From Oceanipulchritudo coccoides (GTDB lineage Bacteria; Verrucomicrobiota; Verrucomicrobiia; Opitutales; Oceanipulchritudinaceae), in NCBI RefSeq assembly GCF_010500615.1, contig NZ_JAAGNX010000001.1:1255531-1319530 (forward strand): a stretch of DNA of 64,000 bases. Direction: 5' to 3'. Shown piece after piece: positions 28,946 through 38,508 of this stretch. The notes under the pieces were generated by a model. It worked only from the letters and a program-made list of their open reading frames with translations. It was not told the origin of the DNA and did not search any database. A program made the position numbers and the translations under genes. How positions within the stretch are numbered: position 1 is the stretch's first letter; every line of letters begins with the position of its first letter.

Positions 28946-29659
28946 ATGTTTTCTTACATGAAAAAGCCACTAATTGTCATTGTGATCCTGATTCCCGTTC
29001 TTTTTATCGGCCTTTATCTTTTTGGAGGGATGGTCCTTGGAAAGGTTGCCGAAGCTGGTGTGGAGGCCTTTGTGCCCCAAGTGACAAAGACCACGGTGAC
29101 CATGGACAGTCTGAAAGTGTCACCATTGACCGGTTCGGGCACTATCGAGAACTTCGTCCTGGGGAACCCCGATGGCTATAGCTCTGATTACTCAATTGCC
29201 TTTGGCCGCGCACATCTGGATGTGGCCCCGTTTTCCATTCTTGGTGACCGGATTCTCATTGAGAAAGTCCATGTTTACGCTCCAAAGTTCAATTATGAGA
29301 CGAAGATCATCTCTTCCAACATCAAGGAAATCCTGAAGAATATCCGGGCGGCCGCCGGGCGCGAACCGGATACCGAGCCTGAACCCCAGACGGATGAACC
29401 ATCCAACCTCAAAGTGGAAATACGCGAGCTGATCATTGATGAGGGCCAGGTCTCGCTTAGCATGGCCGGATCGACGGTCCCCCTGCCAATGCCGAAAATT
29501 GTCCTGCGCGACATTGGAACGGATGAAGGTGGGATTTCTCCTGACGAAATGACTTTCGAGGTGATGTCGGTTGTCTTGCAGCAAGTTATCGAAGCGGCAG
29601 CCAAGTCCCCCGGAAGTACAATTGAGGGTATCAAGAATATTTTTGGCGGCGGAGACTAA
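28946..29659 (+). CDS. Membrane-anchored AsmA-like protein
   Basis: This 237-residue protein has one N-terminal membrane segment (KKPLIVIVILIPVLFIGLYL), then a beta-rich periplasmic domain with a repeated TTVTMDSLKVSPLTGSGTI / ENFVLGNPDGY pattern. That pattern is common in short AsmA/DUF748-like proteins, which help organise the envelope or carry lipids. An acidic, Pro-rich linker (REPDTEPEPQTDEP) splits it. ATG 28946 is preferred because the earlier start adds charged residues before the anchor; 28958 is also possible. Function is not established. Confidence 0.6.
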   Translation: MFSYMKKPLIVIVILIPVLFIGLYLFGGMVLGKVAEAGVEAFVPQVTKTTVTMDSLKVSPLTGSGTIENFVLGNPDGYSSDYSIAFGRAHLDVAPFSILGDRILIEKVHVYAPKFNYETKIISSNIKEILKNIRAAAGREPDTEPEPQTDEPSNLKVEIRELIIDEGQVSLSMAGSTVPLPMPKIVLRDIGTDEGGISPDEMTFEVMSVVLQQVIEAAAKSPGSTIEGIKNIFGGGD

Positions 29660-29741
29660 GCAGGGAACATTTTCCCGCGGTTGCTGTATAATATTGCAGG
29701 GAATCTGATTCTCATGTTAAATAGACGACGTGGAGGGGAAG

Positions 29742-32700
29742 ATGAAAGTGAAATGTTTATATGTCGGCGCGGCCCTTTGGATGGTCGGCCAAAGTGGGTT
29801 ATTAGCCCAAACTAATGCGGTAGAGGTACGGGTATCCGACGCTATCCAGCAGGTCAGAGTGGAGGCTCTGGATTCCGACACGGGTCGCTGGCTGGCAATT
29901 GCCTCGGGCTATCGGGACCACACCGATTCAGGCTGGCTCAAGATTGCTCTTCCTGAGGAATTTGAGACTCACCAGCTCCGGGTGATGGGGACAGATGCTG
30001 TCTCGCCTTTTGCCGGTAAGATGGAGTCTGCCCGCTCCGCGGGTACGACCTTTGTGGCCTATCCGCCCTCGCAGTATCGTGGCTGGGGACCTGAGGCTGT
30101 TGTTGATGCCAATACCATGGGAACCGAAGAGCCGGTGATTGAAGAGGCCGATATCTGGGCATGGAATGGCCCGACGCTCTATTTTTATAATCAATACCGT
30201 GGGTTGCAGGTCATTGATTTGGAAAATCCCCTGGCACCGGAATGGCAGGATTATTTCCGATATCCCGCGCGGGGAGAAGACCTCTACGCAATGGAAAATG
30301 GCCGCATCATCCTAATTGGAACAGGCAATTACTGGTCCAACGACAGTGTTGCGCTCCAGTTTCTACAATTCGACGGATCGGAAGTGTCTCTTGATGAAAC
30401 AGTCGAGCTTGAGGCGGGGCAATATCTGGATAGCCGCCGATACGGAGATTACCTGTATGTCATGACCCGTGAGTGGCGTCGCGAACTCAATCCAAATGGT
30501 CAGGAGAGCCAGTATCCGCTCATTCGCTTGTACACCGTTGCCCTTGGCGATTTGGTGGCCGAGAGGGTTGTCGATGTACAGACTTTCGCAAGCAATGGGT
30601 GGTTGGACGCGGTGCTGACAGCTCAGCCTGACGGGATCCTCCTGAGTCTAAACAAATGGGAAAACCGTGCCGTGGACTTTCGATACCGCTGGCGCTCTGA
30701 AGTGCACGTGCTTGTGCCGGGTGCGGACGGCGTACCCGAATTGGTCGGGGTAGCTCCCTTGGCTGGAATTGTCCATGACAAGTTCAAGATGAATTTCCGC
30801 AACGGGTTGCTGACGACTGTTTCGCAGCAGGCCGATTGGACGACGGGCGCATTCTCGCGCGTCACTAAACTGGAGAATTTCGCCCTTGGAGATTCGGGAT
30901 TCACCAAGGTTGGTTCGCTTGACCTGGCACCGGGAGAGACGCTTTTCGCGACCCGCTTTTACGAGGATACGGTCTATGTGGTCACTTTTGAATTTGTCGA
31001 TCCGCTGTTTGCCATCGACAACAGCATCCCTTCGCAACCAAAAGTTGTGGGTGAGCTTATTGTTCCTGGTTGGTCCAACTATATTGAGTGGGTGGACGAT
31101 CAGCTTTTTGCAGTTGGTATTGAGGAACGCCGCCTGACGGTGTCCATCTTCGATGTCGCCGACCCGACGAACATGAGCCTGAAAAGCCGTGTCAACCTGA
31201 GTGAGGACTCATGGGCCTTCAGCGAGGCCCAATATGATGACCAGGCAATCTCCTTCTTCCCCGAGAAGAAACTTTTGATGCTGCCCTTCAGTTCATGGTC
31301 ATGGGAGAAGCAGGAGCAAATCCAAGCGATGCAACTGATCAGCTGGGATGATACCGGCCTGCAACTGCGCGGAGCCATACAGCATATTGATGTGCCCCGT
31401 CGGGGAACCTTGCTGGACTCAACTGTAGTGACTGTGTCCGGGCGTGAAGTTGTCACCACTGACATCAATGACCCTGACCTGCCTGTTGAAGGTGGAAAGG
31501 CAACCCTGGCTTGGAATGTCAGTCGCTTGATCCCGCACGAGGAGTATTTGCTACAGCTTGAGACGCCCAGTGCCAACTACTGGGGGTATTGGCGTTCTCC
31601 TTATGATCCCAATGCCTTGATGGAACCAATTCTTTTTGTCACCTCCAAGGACAGCCCGAATATTCCAGCCGCCGAGGTTCCTCTCGCTGCAGGCCGGTTG
31701 CTCGGGGCGGTTGTCCAATCTGACAGGCTGTTGCTCCTTCAGGATGTGACAGTGTATCCAGAAGACGACTACTGGAACATCCCGGAAAAACAGGACATCG
31801 TGGCGCGCCTTTACAGCCTGGCTGATCCGCTTAATCCGGTCCTCATGAACGAAGACCTGCTTTCCGGCAGCCCATATCTCGGAGGAGCATTCGTTCCACA
31901 TCAGGCTGGCGACAGTGTGATCTGGTCCAGCTCAGTGCCTCGCTATGACTACTTCATCGATTTTCGCTATGACGCCATCTGGCCGGGTCCATATCTTTAT
32001 GGCGGACAGCTCTCATATCTCGTTACAGAGTACAGCCCGCTCATTGATATGGTAAAGATTGGGGCATCCCATGTTTACGCGACATCTGCACAGTGGAGCA
32101 ACGCCTCCTCCTGGTTTTGGGAAGAGCCGCTCTTGATTGCTTCCATGAGTGAATACGTCGAGTATCAGGGACCGGATGGATATCCGGAATATCAGGCAAA
32201 GAATCACCTGATCGCGGTTGATTTCACAATTCCCAGCGAACCGCTGCAACTCGCCAGGGCCAAGATTCCTGCCGACTTGCGCGCTGTCGAAGCTGTCGGA
32301 AGCGGGCGGGAATACTTCCTCTATTTCGAGCCTGATTACAGAATGGTGGAAACGTGGGCATGGGACGGGGCAATCGCCTTCCCGCTTTTCAAGCAGATAC
32401 TTGGCACCAATGACCCAAGTAAGGAATCCTCCTATACGCTTGCATGGATGCCGCCGTTCCATCTCCGAAGCCGTTATTTGTATCTGGATGGAGAGTACAA
32501 AAATTCGCTTGAGGTCTGGATTCACAATTTCTCCGCAAACCGGTTTTTCCGGCTGAATGAGTTCGATTATGTCGGCCAATGGCTTGGGAACAACGCAGTT
32601 CTGGAACCGTTCTATCTCCAGTCAACTAACGAAACCCTGGATCTATTCAAGGGCGATGCCCAGACGAAGAAATTCGAAAAGGTGGCCTCCATGCTCCTCG

Positions 32701-33296
32701 ACATTCCGTATTACTACGGACTGGAACTCGGGCAGACCATCCTTGATGCGAACCGGGCTTATGTTCCATTCGGCCTTTACGGTGTAGAGACTTTTGTATT
32801 CGACGATCCGCTTCCCCTCGATATGGCCCCTCGCTACCAACAGCTTGAGGCCGTCGCCGGTTGGCGTGAATTATCCGGTTCAAGCTGGCAAATTGTCACC
32901 ATGAACAATGTTGATAATGCAGGTGTCCTGAACGAGTACAATTGGCTCTATCGGCCCGATTCAATGCGGGAATTGGATGCCATGGCGACCGATTTAGGGG
33001 ATTTCAACCGTGAATCCGCTTGGTTCGGTCGATATGCGCACGCTGCCAATGCACCCGAATGGATCAGTCATGTTGAGCATGGCGCGCTGTATTCCTATGT
33101 CCCGGATGATGTGGAAGCGGAGGGTCTGTTCCTCCTGTACCACGATTTTGGGATTGTCTGGACGCATCCCTCGGTGTGGCCCTTCTTCTACAGCTACCAG
33201 CGTGATGAGTGGATTCATTACGTGGAGGCAAGCGCAACAGAAGGCCACCGATGGTTCTATGGACTCAGCAGTGGTTGGATGAACCGGAACAAGTAG
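29742..33296 (+). CDS. Large secreted beta-propeller protein with Trp/Tyr-rich tail
   Basis: This 1184-residue protein starts at ATG 29742 behind a strong GGAGGGG site and has a signal peptide ending near LLAQ. The body is beta-rich. DLENPLAPEWQDYFRYPARG, AIDNSIPSQPKVVGEL and IFDVADPTNMSLKSRV are the spaced blade motifs of the Beta_propel family (COG4880-like). Such proteins are secreted and mostly of unknown role. The last 94 residues (about 1091-1184) are the Trp/Tyr module (ESAWFGRYAH, GALYSYV, WPFFYSYQRDEWIHYVE), shared with 13147, 58767 and 60415. Confidence 0.75.
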   Translation: MKVKCLYVGAALWMVGQSGLLAQTNAVEVRVSDAIQQVRVEALDSDTGRWLAIASGYRDHTDSGWLKIALPEEFETHQLRVMGTDAVSPFAGKMESARSAGTTFVAYPPSQYRGWGPEAVVDANTMGTEEPVIEEADIWAWNGPTLYFYNQYRGLQVIDLENPLAPEWQDYFRYPARGEDLYAMENGRIILIGTGNYWSNDSVALQFLQFDGSEVSLDETVELEAGQYLDSRRYGDYLYVMTREWRRELNPNGQESQYPLIRLYTVALGDLVAERVVDVQTFASNGWLDAVLTAQPDGILLSLNKWENRAVDFRYRWRSEVHVLVPGADGVPELVGVAPLAGIVHDKFKMNFRNGLLTTVSQQADWTTGAFSRVTKLENFALGDSGFTKVGSLDLAPGETLFATRFYEDTVYVVTFEFVDPLFAIDNSIPSQPKVVGELIVPGWSNYIEWVDDQLFAVGIEERRLTVSIFDVADPTNMSLKSRVNLSEDSWAFSEAQYDDQAISFFPEKKLLMLPFSSWSWEKQEQIQAMQLISWDDTGLQLRGAIQHIDVPRRGTLLDSTVVTVSGREVVTTDINDPDLPVEGGKATLAWNVSRLIPHEEYLLQLETPSANYWGYWRSPYDPNALMEPILFVTSKDSPNIPAAEVPLAAGRLLGAVVQSDRLLLLQDVTVYPEDDYWNIPEKQDIVARLYSLADPLNPVLMNEDLLSGSPYLGGAFVPHQAGDSVIWSSSVPRYDYFIDFRYDAIWPGPYLYGGQLSYLVTEYSPLIDMVKIGASHVYATSAQWSNASSWFWEEPLLIASMSEYVEYQGPDGYPEYQAKNHLIAVDFTIPSEPLQLARAKIPADLRAVEAVGSGREYFLYFEPDYRMVETWAWDGAIAFPLFKQILGTNDPSKESSYTLAWMPPFHLRSRYLYLDGEYKNSLEVWIHNFSANRFFRLNEFDYVGQWLGNNAVLEPFYLQSTNETLDLFKGDAQTKKFEKVASMLLDIPYYYGLELGQTILDANRAYVPFGLYGVETFVFDDPLPLDMAPRYQQLEAVAGWRELSGSSWQIVTMNNVDNAGVLNEYNWLYRPDSMRELDAMATDLGDFNRESAWFGRYAHAANAPEWISHVEHGALYSYVPDDVEAEGLFLLYHDFGIVWTHPSVWPFFYSYQRDEWIHYVEASATEGHRWFYGLSSGWMNRNK

Positions 33297-33342
33297 GGGC
33301 TCGTCAGGGCCGCGGCTTAAAGACGCGATCCAATGACAGTGA

Positions 33343-36165
33343 CTACAGCTTCGTGACTTCCCGGTAGGACTGTCCGGCTTTCCAGTCGTCGAGGTTGGTG
33401 ACCGCTTCGACTTCATCAGCCAGCTCAGCTTCCTGACGGGCGAACAGGAGGATCAATTGTGACTGCGCCTGTTCCGGATCAATTGTGGATTCAAGAAAGG
33501 CGACCACATCTTCCATAGTCAGATCGTCGAGGGCAGCGAGGGCGTCAGCGCGCCGGGACCAGTTTGCTCCATGCTCGTAGGCAATCTGGTAGAACCGGGT
33601 CGCCTTCTCGAGAATGGTCTTGTCCTTCTTTTCGAGCTCCGAGCGAACAGCCTCCTTGGCCTTCTTGAAGGCGTCCTCTGGCATGCTCCTGAGCATCTCG
33701 GGAAAAGTTGAGACAAGTTCATCGGAGCGCCGGACCAGTTCAACTGGGTCGTAATCTCCGGACTGGATGACAAATCCCAATCGGGTAGTATCCTTCAGGT
33801 TGAAATTGAAGGACCAGACAACATATCCCAATTGCTGCCGGGTTCGCATTTCGGAATAGTAGGGGGCCTGCGTCAGGTTGCTCAGGACCGCTGCTGCAAC
33901 GCGATTCTCCGGGGTGGCCGGTCCGACCAGGTAGTCCTTCCGGAACACCGAATTATTCGTTGGCAAAACCTCCTTGTAGACAAGCTGGTTGCCAGAATCG
34001 AAAGCGAGGACCTGATTTTCGTATGGATTATCAATCGCCTTGATTTCAAGTGATGCCTTGAGCGTACGAGCCATTTCCACCGCTTGTGCGGCGGAGACAC
34101 TTCCGTAAACAAGTGCTTCAATATTGCCCGATTCAAAGAGTTGAGCGCCGTGGGCATAGACATCCGCCAACTCGATGGATTCAGCGGCTGCTGCTTTTTG
34201 TGCCGGCAGGTAATAATCCTTGAAGGTCGCCTGGGAAGTAAAATAGCGCACGTATGAGTAGGCGTTGTCGAATCGGGCATTCTGCCACCCGCGAACCATG
34301 CGTTCCTTGATCGCGTCAAAGCGCGCCTTCTCAATTTCAAAATTTTGCAAGGCATCAACAAGGAATGGCAGTAATTTTCGAGCTGATTCCGTGTATCCAA
34401 AAAGGGATACAGAGACACCTTCCGATGAAGCGCTGATGACGTACCCCAACTCGGCCATGAGGGCATCATATCCAATTTCGTTCACCTTTTCCCGGACAAC
34501 TGCCTGGTAGAATTCCATGAGGACAGCATCTTCAACCGAATAATCCGTATCGGGAAGCCGCACCTTGAAGTGCATGGCAGTTTTCGGGCGTTGGAACTCC
34601 TGGTCCTGCCCATAATACAGGCTTAGTCCCGGTTCATTGATGAGCAGCACTGGGCGCTCAGGGAGCAAATCGACATTTTCCGGAACAAAAGGATTTGGAT
34701 TGGGCAGGGTTTGCCCTTCGACAATTTCCGGGTTGGCAAGTCGGTCGTAGATCTCACCAGTCAATTCAACATAACTGTATTCGATCCCAAAAATTTCCTC
34801 TTCCTGATCGGTTTCCATATCCTTGGCGGAAATGCTCACCAGCATGTTCTCCGGGCGAAGGTAATTGAGGAATTCGAAATAGAAATCCGGATCCTGACGG
34901 AGGTAAAGGGTGGGTGCGTTTTCCGCGAACTCAAGCGGCAGCTGCAAGCCGCGGTTGGCGAGCTGGGTCGCCCGGTCTGCCCCTTCTCCCTTGTCCGTGT
35001 AAAGCCGGCGCAGGCCAGCCATCATGGCCTGTTCCTCGTAGAGAAATTCAGGGTAGGGTGACTGGCGCATCATCTCCAGGTAACTGGCGACAAGCTCAAG
35101 AACCCGTTCCGAATTGGCTTGTCCGGCCGGGGTCAACCCAATGGAAAAGACCGTCGTGCTATAATCACCTGTTTCATCCCACACGGAGGACCCGAGGGAA
35201 GTGGCCAGATTCTCCGCCTTCAAACTGGAAAGGAGGCTTCCTTTTCCCTCGTAGCCAATGATAAAGCCAATCATGGATTCGGATTTTGCATCCCAGTCAC
35301 TTCGGACACTTGGCGTGTTGAAATAGATGTTAAGAAGTCGCTGATCCTCGATGGCCTTCATTCGAATGATGCGCACAGCTTCTTCGTCTTCCAAATAGTC
35401 TGGCGGGTAGCGCAGGGCGTCGCGTCCGCTACTCTTGACCGGGCTGAACTTGTCCCGGACCCATGACTCCATCTGGTCGATGGAATGCGTTGAAACCAGA
35501 CTCAGGGCCATCTGGTTGGCTGAATAGTATGTTTCGTAGAACTCAATCAGTTGTTCGCGGCTGGCATTGATCAGGGAATCCTTGTTTCCAATGTTAAAGC
35601 TGTGCTCTGGATGCCCCTCCTTTGTATGGATGGCAAACATGCGGTAACCGCGCCAGCTGTCGCTTTCCAGGTTCTTTTCAAACTCTGAATCAACTGCATT
35701 GAGTTCGCGCTCGGTGAACTCCTCAGTGAATAGTGGAGCAATAAAGAACTGGGCAAAGCGGTCGAGGGCGCCTTCGAAGGCATCAGGGAAGACCTGAAAA
35801 TGGTAGTTGGTATGATCGCCGGCGGTGTAGGCGTTGCTGTAGCCACCGTTTTGGGTCAGGTATTCCGTATATTCACCAGCGTCAGGATATTTTTCAGTTC
35901 CCAGAAAGAGCATGTGCTCCAGAAAGTGTGCCAGGCCCTGGGCGTTTTCCGGATCCATGTAGGAGCCGACATCAACCGCAATCGAGGCCGATGAAATATT
36001 CAGGTCCGGATCGGAAACCAGGATGACCTTGAGACCATTATCGAGAATGAGGGTTTCTGATTCGGAGTTATCGAGCGGGTGCTTTTCAAGGGTTCCGATG
36101 GCCTGTAGGGCCGAAAATGTAATAATTAGAAGTAAAACAGGGGACAGTAATTGTTTCATACGCAT
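33343..36165 (-). CDS. M16 family zinc protease, pitrilysin/insulinase type
   Basis: This 940-residue protein has a signal peptide (MRMKQLLSPVLLLIITFSALQA) and the inverted zinc motif HFLEH (residues 80-84) in AHFLEHMLFLGTEKYP. The downstream zinc ligand is in NAVDSEFEKNLESDSWR. Four M16 domains fit the length, and the C-terminal half has the YSEMRTRQQLGYVVWS signature of pitrilysin and insulinase. It should be periplasmic and degrade peptides in an enclosed chamber. It is divergent from the gene at 36261 and appears monocistronic. Confidence 0.93.
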   Translation of the reverse strand: MRMKQLLSPVLLLIITFSALQAIGTLEKHPLDNSESETLILDNGLKVILVSDPDLNISSASIAVDVGSYMDPENAQGLAHFLEHMLFLGTEKYPDAGEYTEYLTQNGGYSNAYTAGDHTNYHFQVFPDAFEGALDRFAQFFIAPLFTEEFTERELNAVDSEFEKNLESDSWRGYRMFAIHTKEGHPEHSFNIGNKDSLINASREQLIEFYETYYSANQMALSLVSTHSIDQMESWVRDKFSPVKSSGRDALRYPPDYLEDEEAVRIIRMKAIEDQRLLNIYFNTPSVRSDWDAKSESMIGFIIGYEGKGSLLSSLKAENLATSLGSSVWDETGDYSTTVFSIGLTPAGQANSERVLELVASYLEMMRQSPYPEFLYEEQAMMAGLRRLYTDKGEGADRATQLANRGLQLPLEFAENAPTLYLRQDPDFYFEFLNYLRPENMLVSISAKDMETDQEEEIFGIEYSYVELTGEIYDRLANPEIVEGQTLPNPNPFVPENVDLLPERPVLLINEPGLSLYYGQDQEFQRPKTAMHFKVRLPDTDYSVEDAVLMEFYQAVVREKVNEIGYDALMAELGYVISASSEGVSVSLFGYTESARKLLPFLVDALQNFEIEKARFDAIKERMVRGWQNARFDNAYSYVRYFTSQATFKDYYLPAQKAAAAESIELADVYAHGAQLFESGNIEALVYGSVSAAQAVEMARTLKASLEIKAIDNPYENQVLAFDSGNQLVYKEVLPTNNSVFRKDYLVGPATPENRVAAAVLSNLTQAPYYSEMRTRQQLGYVVWSFNFNLKDTTRLGFVIQSGDYDPVELVRRSDELVSTFPEMLRSMPEDAFKKAKEAVRSELEKKDKTILEKATRFYQIAYEHGANWSRRADALAALDDLTMEDVVAFLESTIDPEQAQSQLILLFARQEAELADEVEAVTNLDDWKAGQSYREVTKL

Positions 36166-36260
36166 AGATCAGAATTGGGTTAGTGATTACTAGTAAAGTC
36201 AATTGTTTACCCTTTGCAATCAGGGCTGACAAATCCGTTTGAATGCATTAACCTGTTCTC

Positions 36261-38498
36261 ATGCGGGTGTTCAATTTGTTTCCGTGGCGCACCCTTATCC
36301 GACGGATTGCCCACCGGAAGGGCTTTCTAGATCCATTTGAGTTGCTCGCCAGGCTGAGGCGTTTTTCGCAACCCTCGGAAGTGCAGGAACCCATCGAACT
36401 CATACGAGCAGGTATGGTTTTTCATGCCCGTGGATTGGTGAACACCAAAGTCATTCAGCACAATCTTGACTGGATCTGGCCCTACTGGGTGGTCCGGCAG
36501 TTTTCCCCTGAAGATCCATCCTTCATTCCACGGGCATTTTCCTTCAGTCATGTCAATCTGACCCACCGGAACTGGACCGCCCTCGGTGTGCCTGGCTGTC
36601 TTGAGCTTCCCATTGTGGATCCAAGAGGATTGGTCACTCCCCATCATGACGACTGGTCGGTTGATCACTGGTTCATACCGGATCAGGGTCCCGGGCTTTA
36701 CCCCTCGACGCTTGAGGATGCCGAACAGCGGTTGTTGATGGAGGAGCGCCATACAGTTGAGACAATCTGTTCCAGTAAGGCTGCAAGACTGGTATTGCGA
36801 TCGGAAGTAAACCGGGAGGAAGGCACACCTGTTCTCAGAACTTCCATCCAAGTGACCGCACGACAATCGGGCCGTTTGATTTTGAGCATCCGACCCTGTA
36901 ATCCGGAGGGGGTCCAATTCATTGAAAGCGTCGGCTTTAGCAATGACGGATATCGCCTTGATGTCGGTAAATCGCAGCATGTGCAATTTGCGCGAAGTCC
37001 GGACGAATTATATACTTCCAATTATGAGGAGGGAGATGTCCTGCGACAGATTCAATCCGGTTTGGAGACTCATAAATGCGACTGCGAGGCCGGTCTTGCC
37101 ACTGCCGCCGCCGCCTACCGCATCAATGAAGGGGAAACGCAGGAATTCAGCTACTCCATTCCAATTATTGAGGAATCCTCCGGTAGCCTCCTCCATAAAA
37201 GCCCGGAGCGCACGAAGGCCTCTGACTGGACACCGCACATGGCTGGTTGGGCAAAGCTTCAGGTGCCGTCCGGGCGTTTTGTGGAGATATTTGAAAGCAG
37301 CAAACGCACCCTGGCCCTGCTTAGCCAAACAGACATCCTGCCCGGGCCTTACACCTATCGTCGTTTCTGGTTCCGGGATGCCTGCCTGATTGGGAATGCC
37401 CTTCTTGGGCTCGGACAGGACGAAACTGTCCGCAAATCATTAAGCTTTTTCCATAACCGGCAACATCTGGACGGTTACTTTCATTCGCAAGAAGGTGAGT
37501 GGGATTCCAACGGCCAAGTCCTCTGGCTGGCCAGACAATATGAACTACTTTCCGGCAATACCGGGAAATCCCTCGACACGGGATCTATCTTGAAGGCAGC
37601 TCGCTGGATTGATCGAAAGCGTCGCAAGACCGAACATGATGCGCAGCCTTTCCGTGGATTACTGCCGGCTGGATTCAGCGCCGAACACCTCGGTCCGAAT
37701 GACTTTTACTACTGGGACGACTTCTGGGGCGCGGCTGGCTTGCGTTCCGCCGCCGCCGTCCTTGATGCGAGGGGCGAAAGCGAGCGAGCGGGTGAAATCT
37801 CCTCAATGGCGTCTGCCTTTGAAAAAGCCATCCTCGCAAGTATCGAAACGCACGAGCCTGCGCGTGTTGGAAAGGCCATTCCCGCGGCGCCCACTCGCCG
37901 CATGGACAGTGGGGCCATCGGCTCGTTGGTTGCGGATTATCCCCTGGCTTTGTCGTGGGTCCCGAGAGAGAGAATTCTTGCCACAGCTGAATGGTTGAAA
38001 AATCACTCCTTCCACAAGGGCACCTTTTTCCAGAATATGATCCACTCCGGCATGAACGCCTATCTGACTCTGGATATCGCCCAGACTTTCCTGCGCGCCG
38101 GTGACCCGCGCTACTGGCAACTGGTGTGCGCGACTGCCGAGGCAGCTTCTCCCACTGGCAAGTGGCCCGAAGCGGTTCATCCAAACACGATGGGTGGCTG
38201 TATGGGCGACGGCGAGCATGCCTGGGCAGCCGCCGAGTGGTGCCAGATGATGCGGGCCCTATTCATTGATGACTCCGGCCATTCCCTCAAAATTGGCCAA
38301 GGGCTCCCTGCTGCATGGCTTGGGCAGGAGAAGCCGCTTTCCTTCGGTCCGACCTTGACGCGCTGGGGTCCGCTGAGCGTCGACCTCAGAAAAAGTGAGG
38401 GCACATGGAAGATTCATGTCCTTGCGGAGTGGAGAGGAATCCCGCCAGAAATTGAAATTTGCCTGCCTGAGGACATCCCGGCCCAACTGGCACCATGA
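36261..38498 (+). CDS. Six-hairpin glycosidase-like protein
   Basis: This 745-residue protein has an N-terminal beta domain (to about 330) and an (alpha/alpha)6-like C-terminal part. YRRFWFRDACLIGNALLG, WDSNGQVLWLARQYELL, FYYWDDFWGAAGL, GKWPEAVHPNTMGGCMGDGEHAW and a C-terminal beta cap resemble GH15/GH63/debranching-type barrels. No signal peptide is seen, so it is probably cytosolic. A glycosyltransferase follows after 10 bases. Acidic residues are present in the barrel but I cannot assign the catalytic pair. A role in glycogen or oligosaccharide turnover is a guess. Confidence 0.55.
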   Translation: MRVFNLFPWRTLIRRIAHRKGFLDPFELLARLRRFSQPSEVQEPIELIRAGMVFHARGLVNTKVIQHNLDWIWPYWVVRQFSPEDPSFIPRAFSFSHVNLTHRNWTALGVPGCLELPIVDPRGLVTPHHDDWSVDHWFIPDQGPGLYPSTLEDAEQRLLMEERHTVETICSSKAARLVLRSEVNREEGTPVLRTSIQVTARQSGRLILSIRPCNPEGVQFIESVGFSNDGYRLDVGKSQHVQFARSPDELYTSNYEEGDVLRQIQSGLETHKCDCEAGLATAAAAYRINEGETQEFSYSIPIIEESSGSLLHKSPERTKASDWTPHMAGWAKLQVPSGRFVEIFESSKRTLALLSQTDILPGPYTYRRFWFRDACLIGNALLGLGQDETVRKSLSFFHNRQHLDGYFHSQEGEWDSNGQVLWLARQYELLSGNTGKSLDTGSILKAARWIDRKRRKTEHDAQPFRGLLPAGFSAEHLGPNDFYYWDDFWGAAGLRSAAAVLDARGESERAGEISSMASAFEKAILASIETHEPARVGKAIPAAPTRRMDSGAIGSLVADYPLALSWVPRERILATAEWLKNHSFHKGTFFQNMIHSGMNAYLTLDIAQTFLRAGDPRYWQLVCATAEAASPTGKWPEAVHPNTMGGCMGDGEHAWAAAEWCQMMRALFIDDSGHSLKIGQGLPAAWLGQEKPLSFGPTLTRWGPLSVDLRKSEGTWKIHVLAEWRGIPPEIEICLPEDIPAQLAP

Positions 38499-38508
38499 AG
38501 CATATTCC

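Noticed and set aside
33297-33342. Possible further family A repeat
   Set aside because: Only scattered pieces (GCGGCTTAAAGACGCG, ATCCAAT) resemble the motif and the hairpin core is lost, so it is not listed as a copy.
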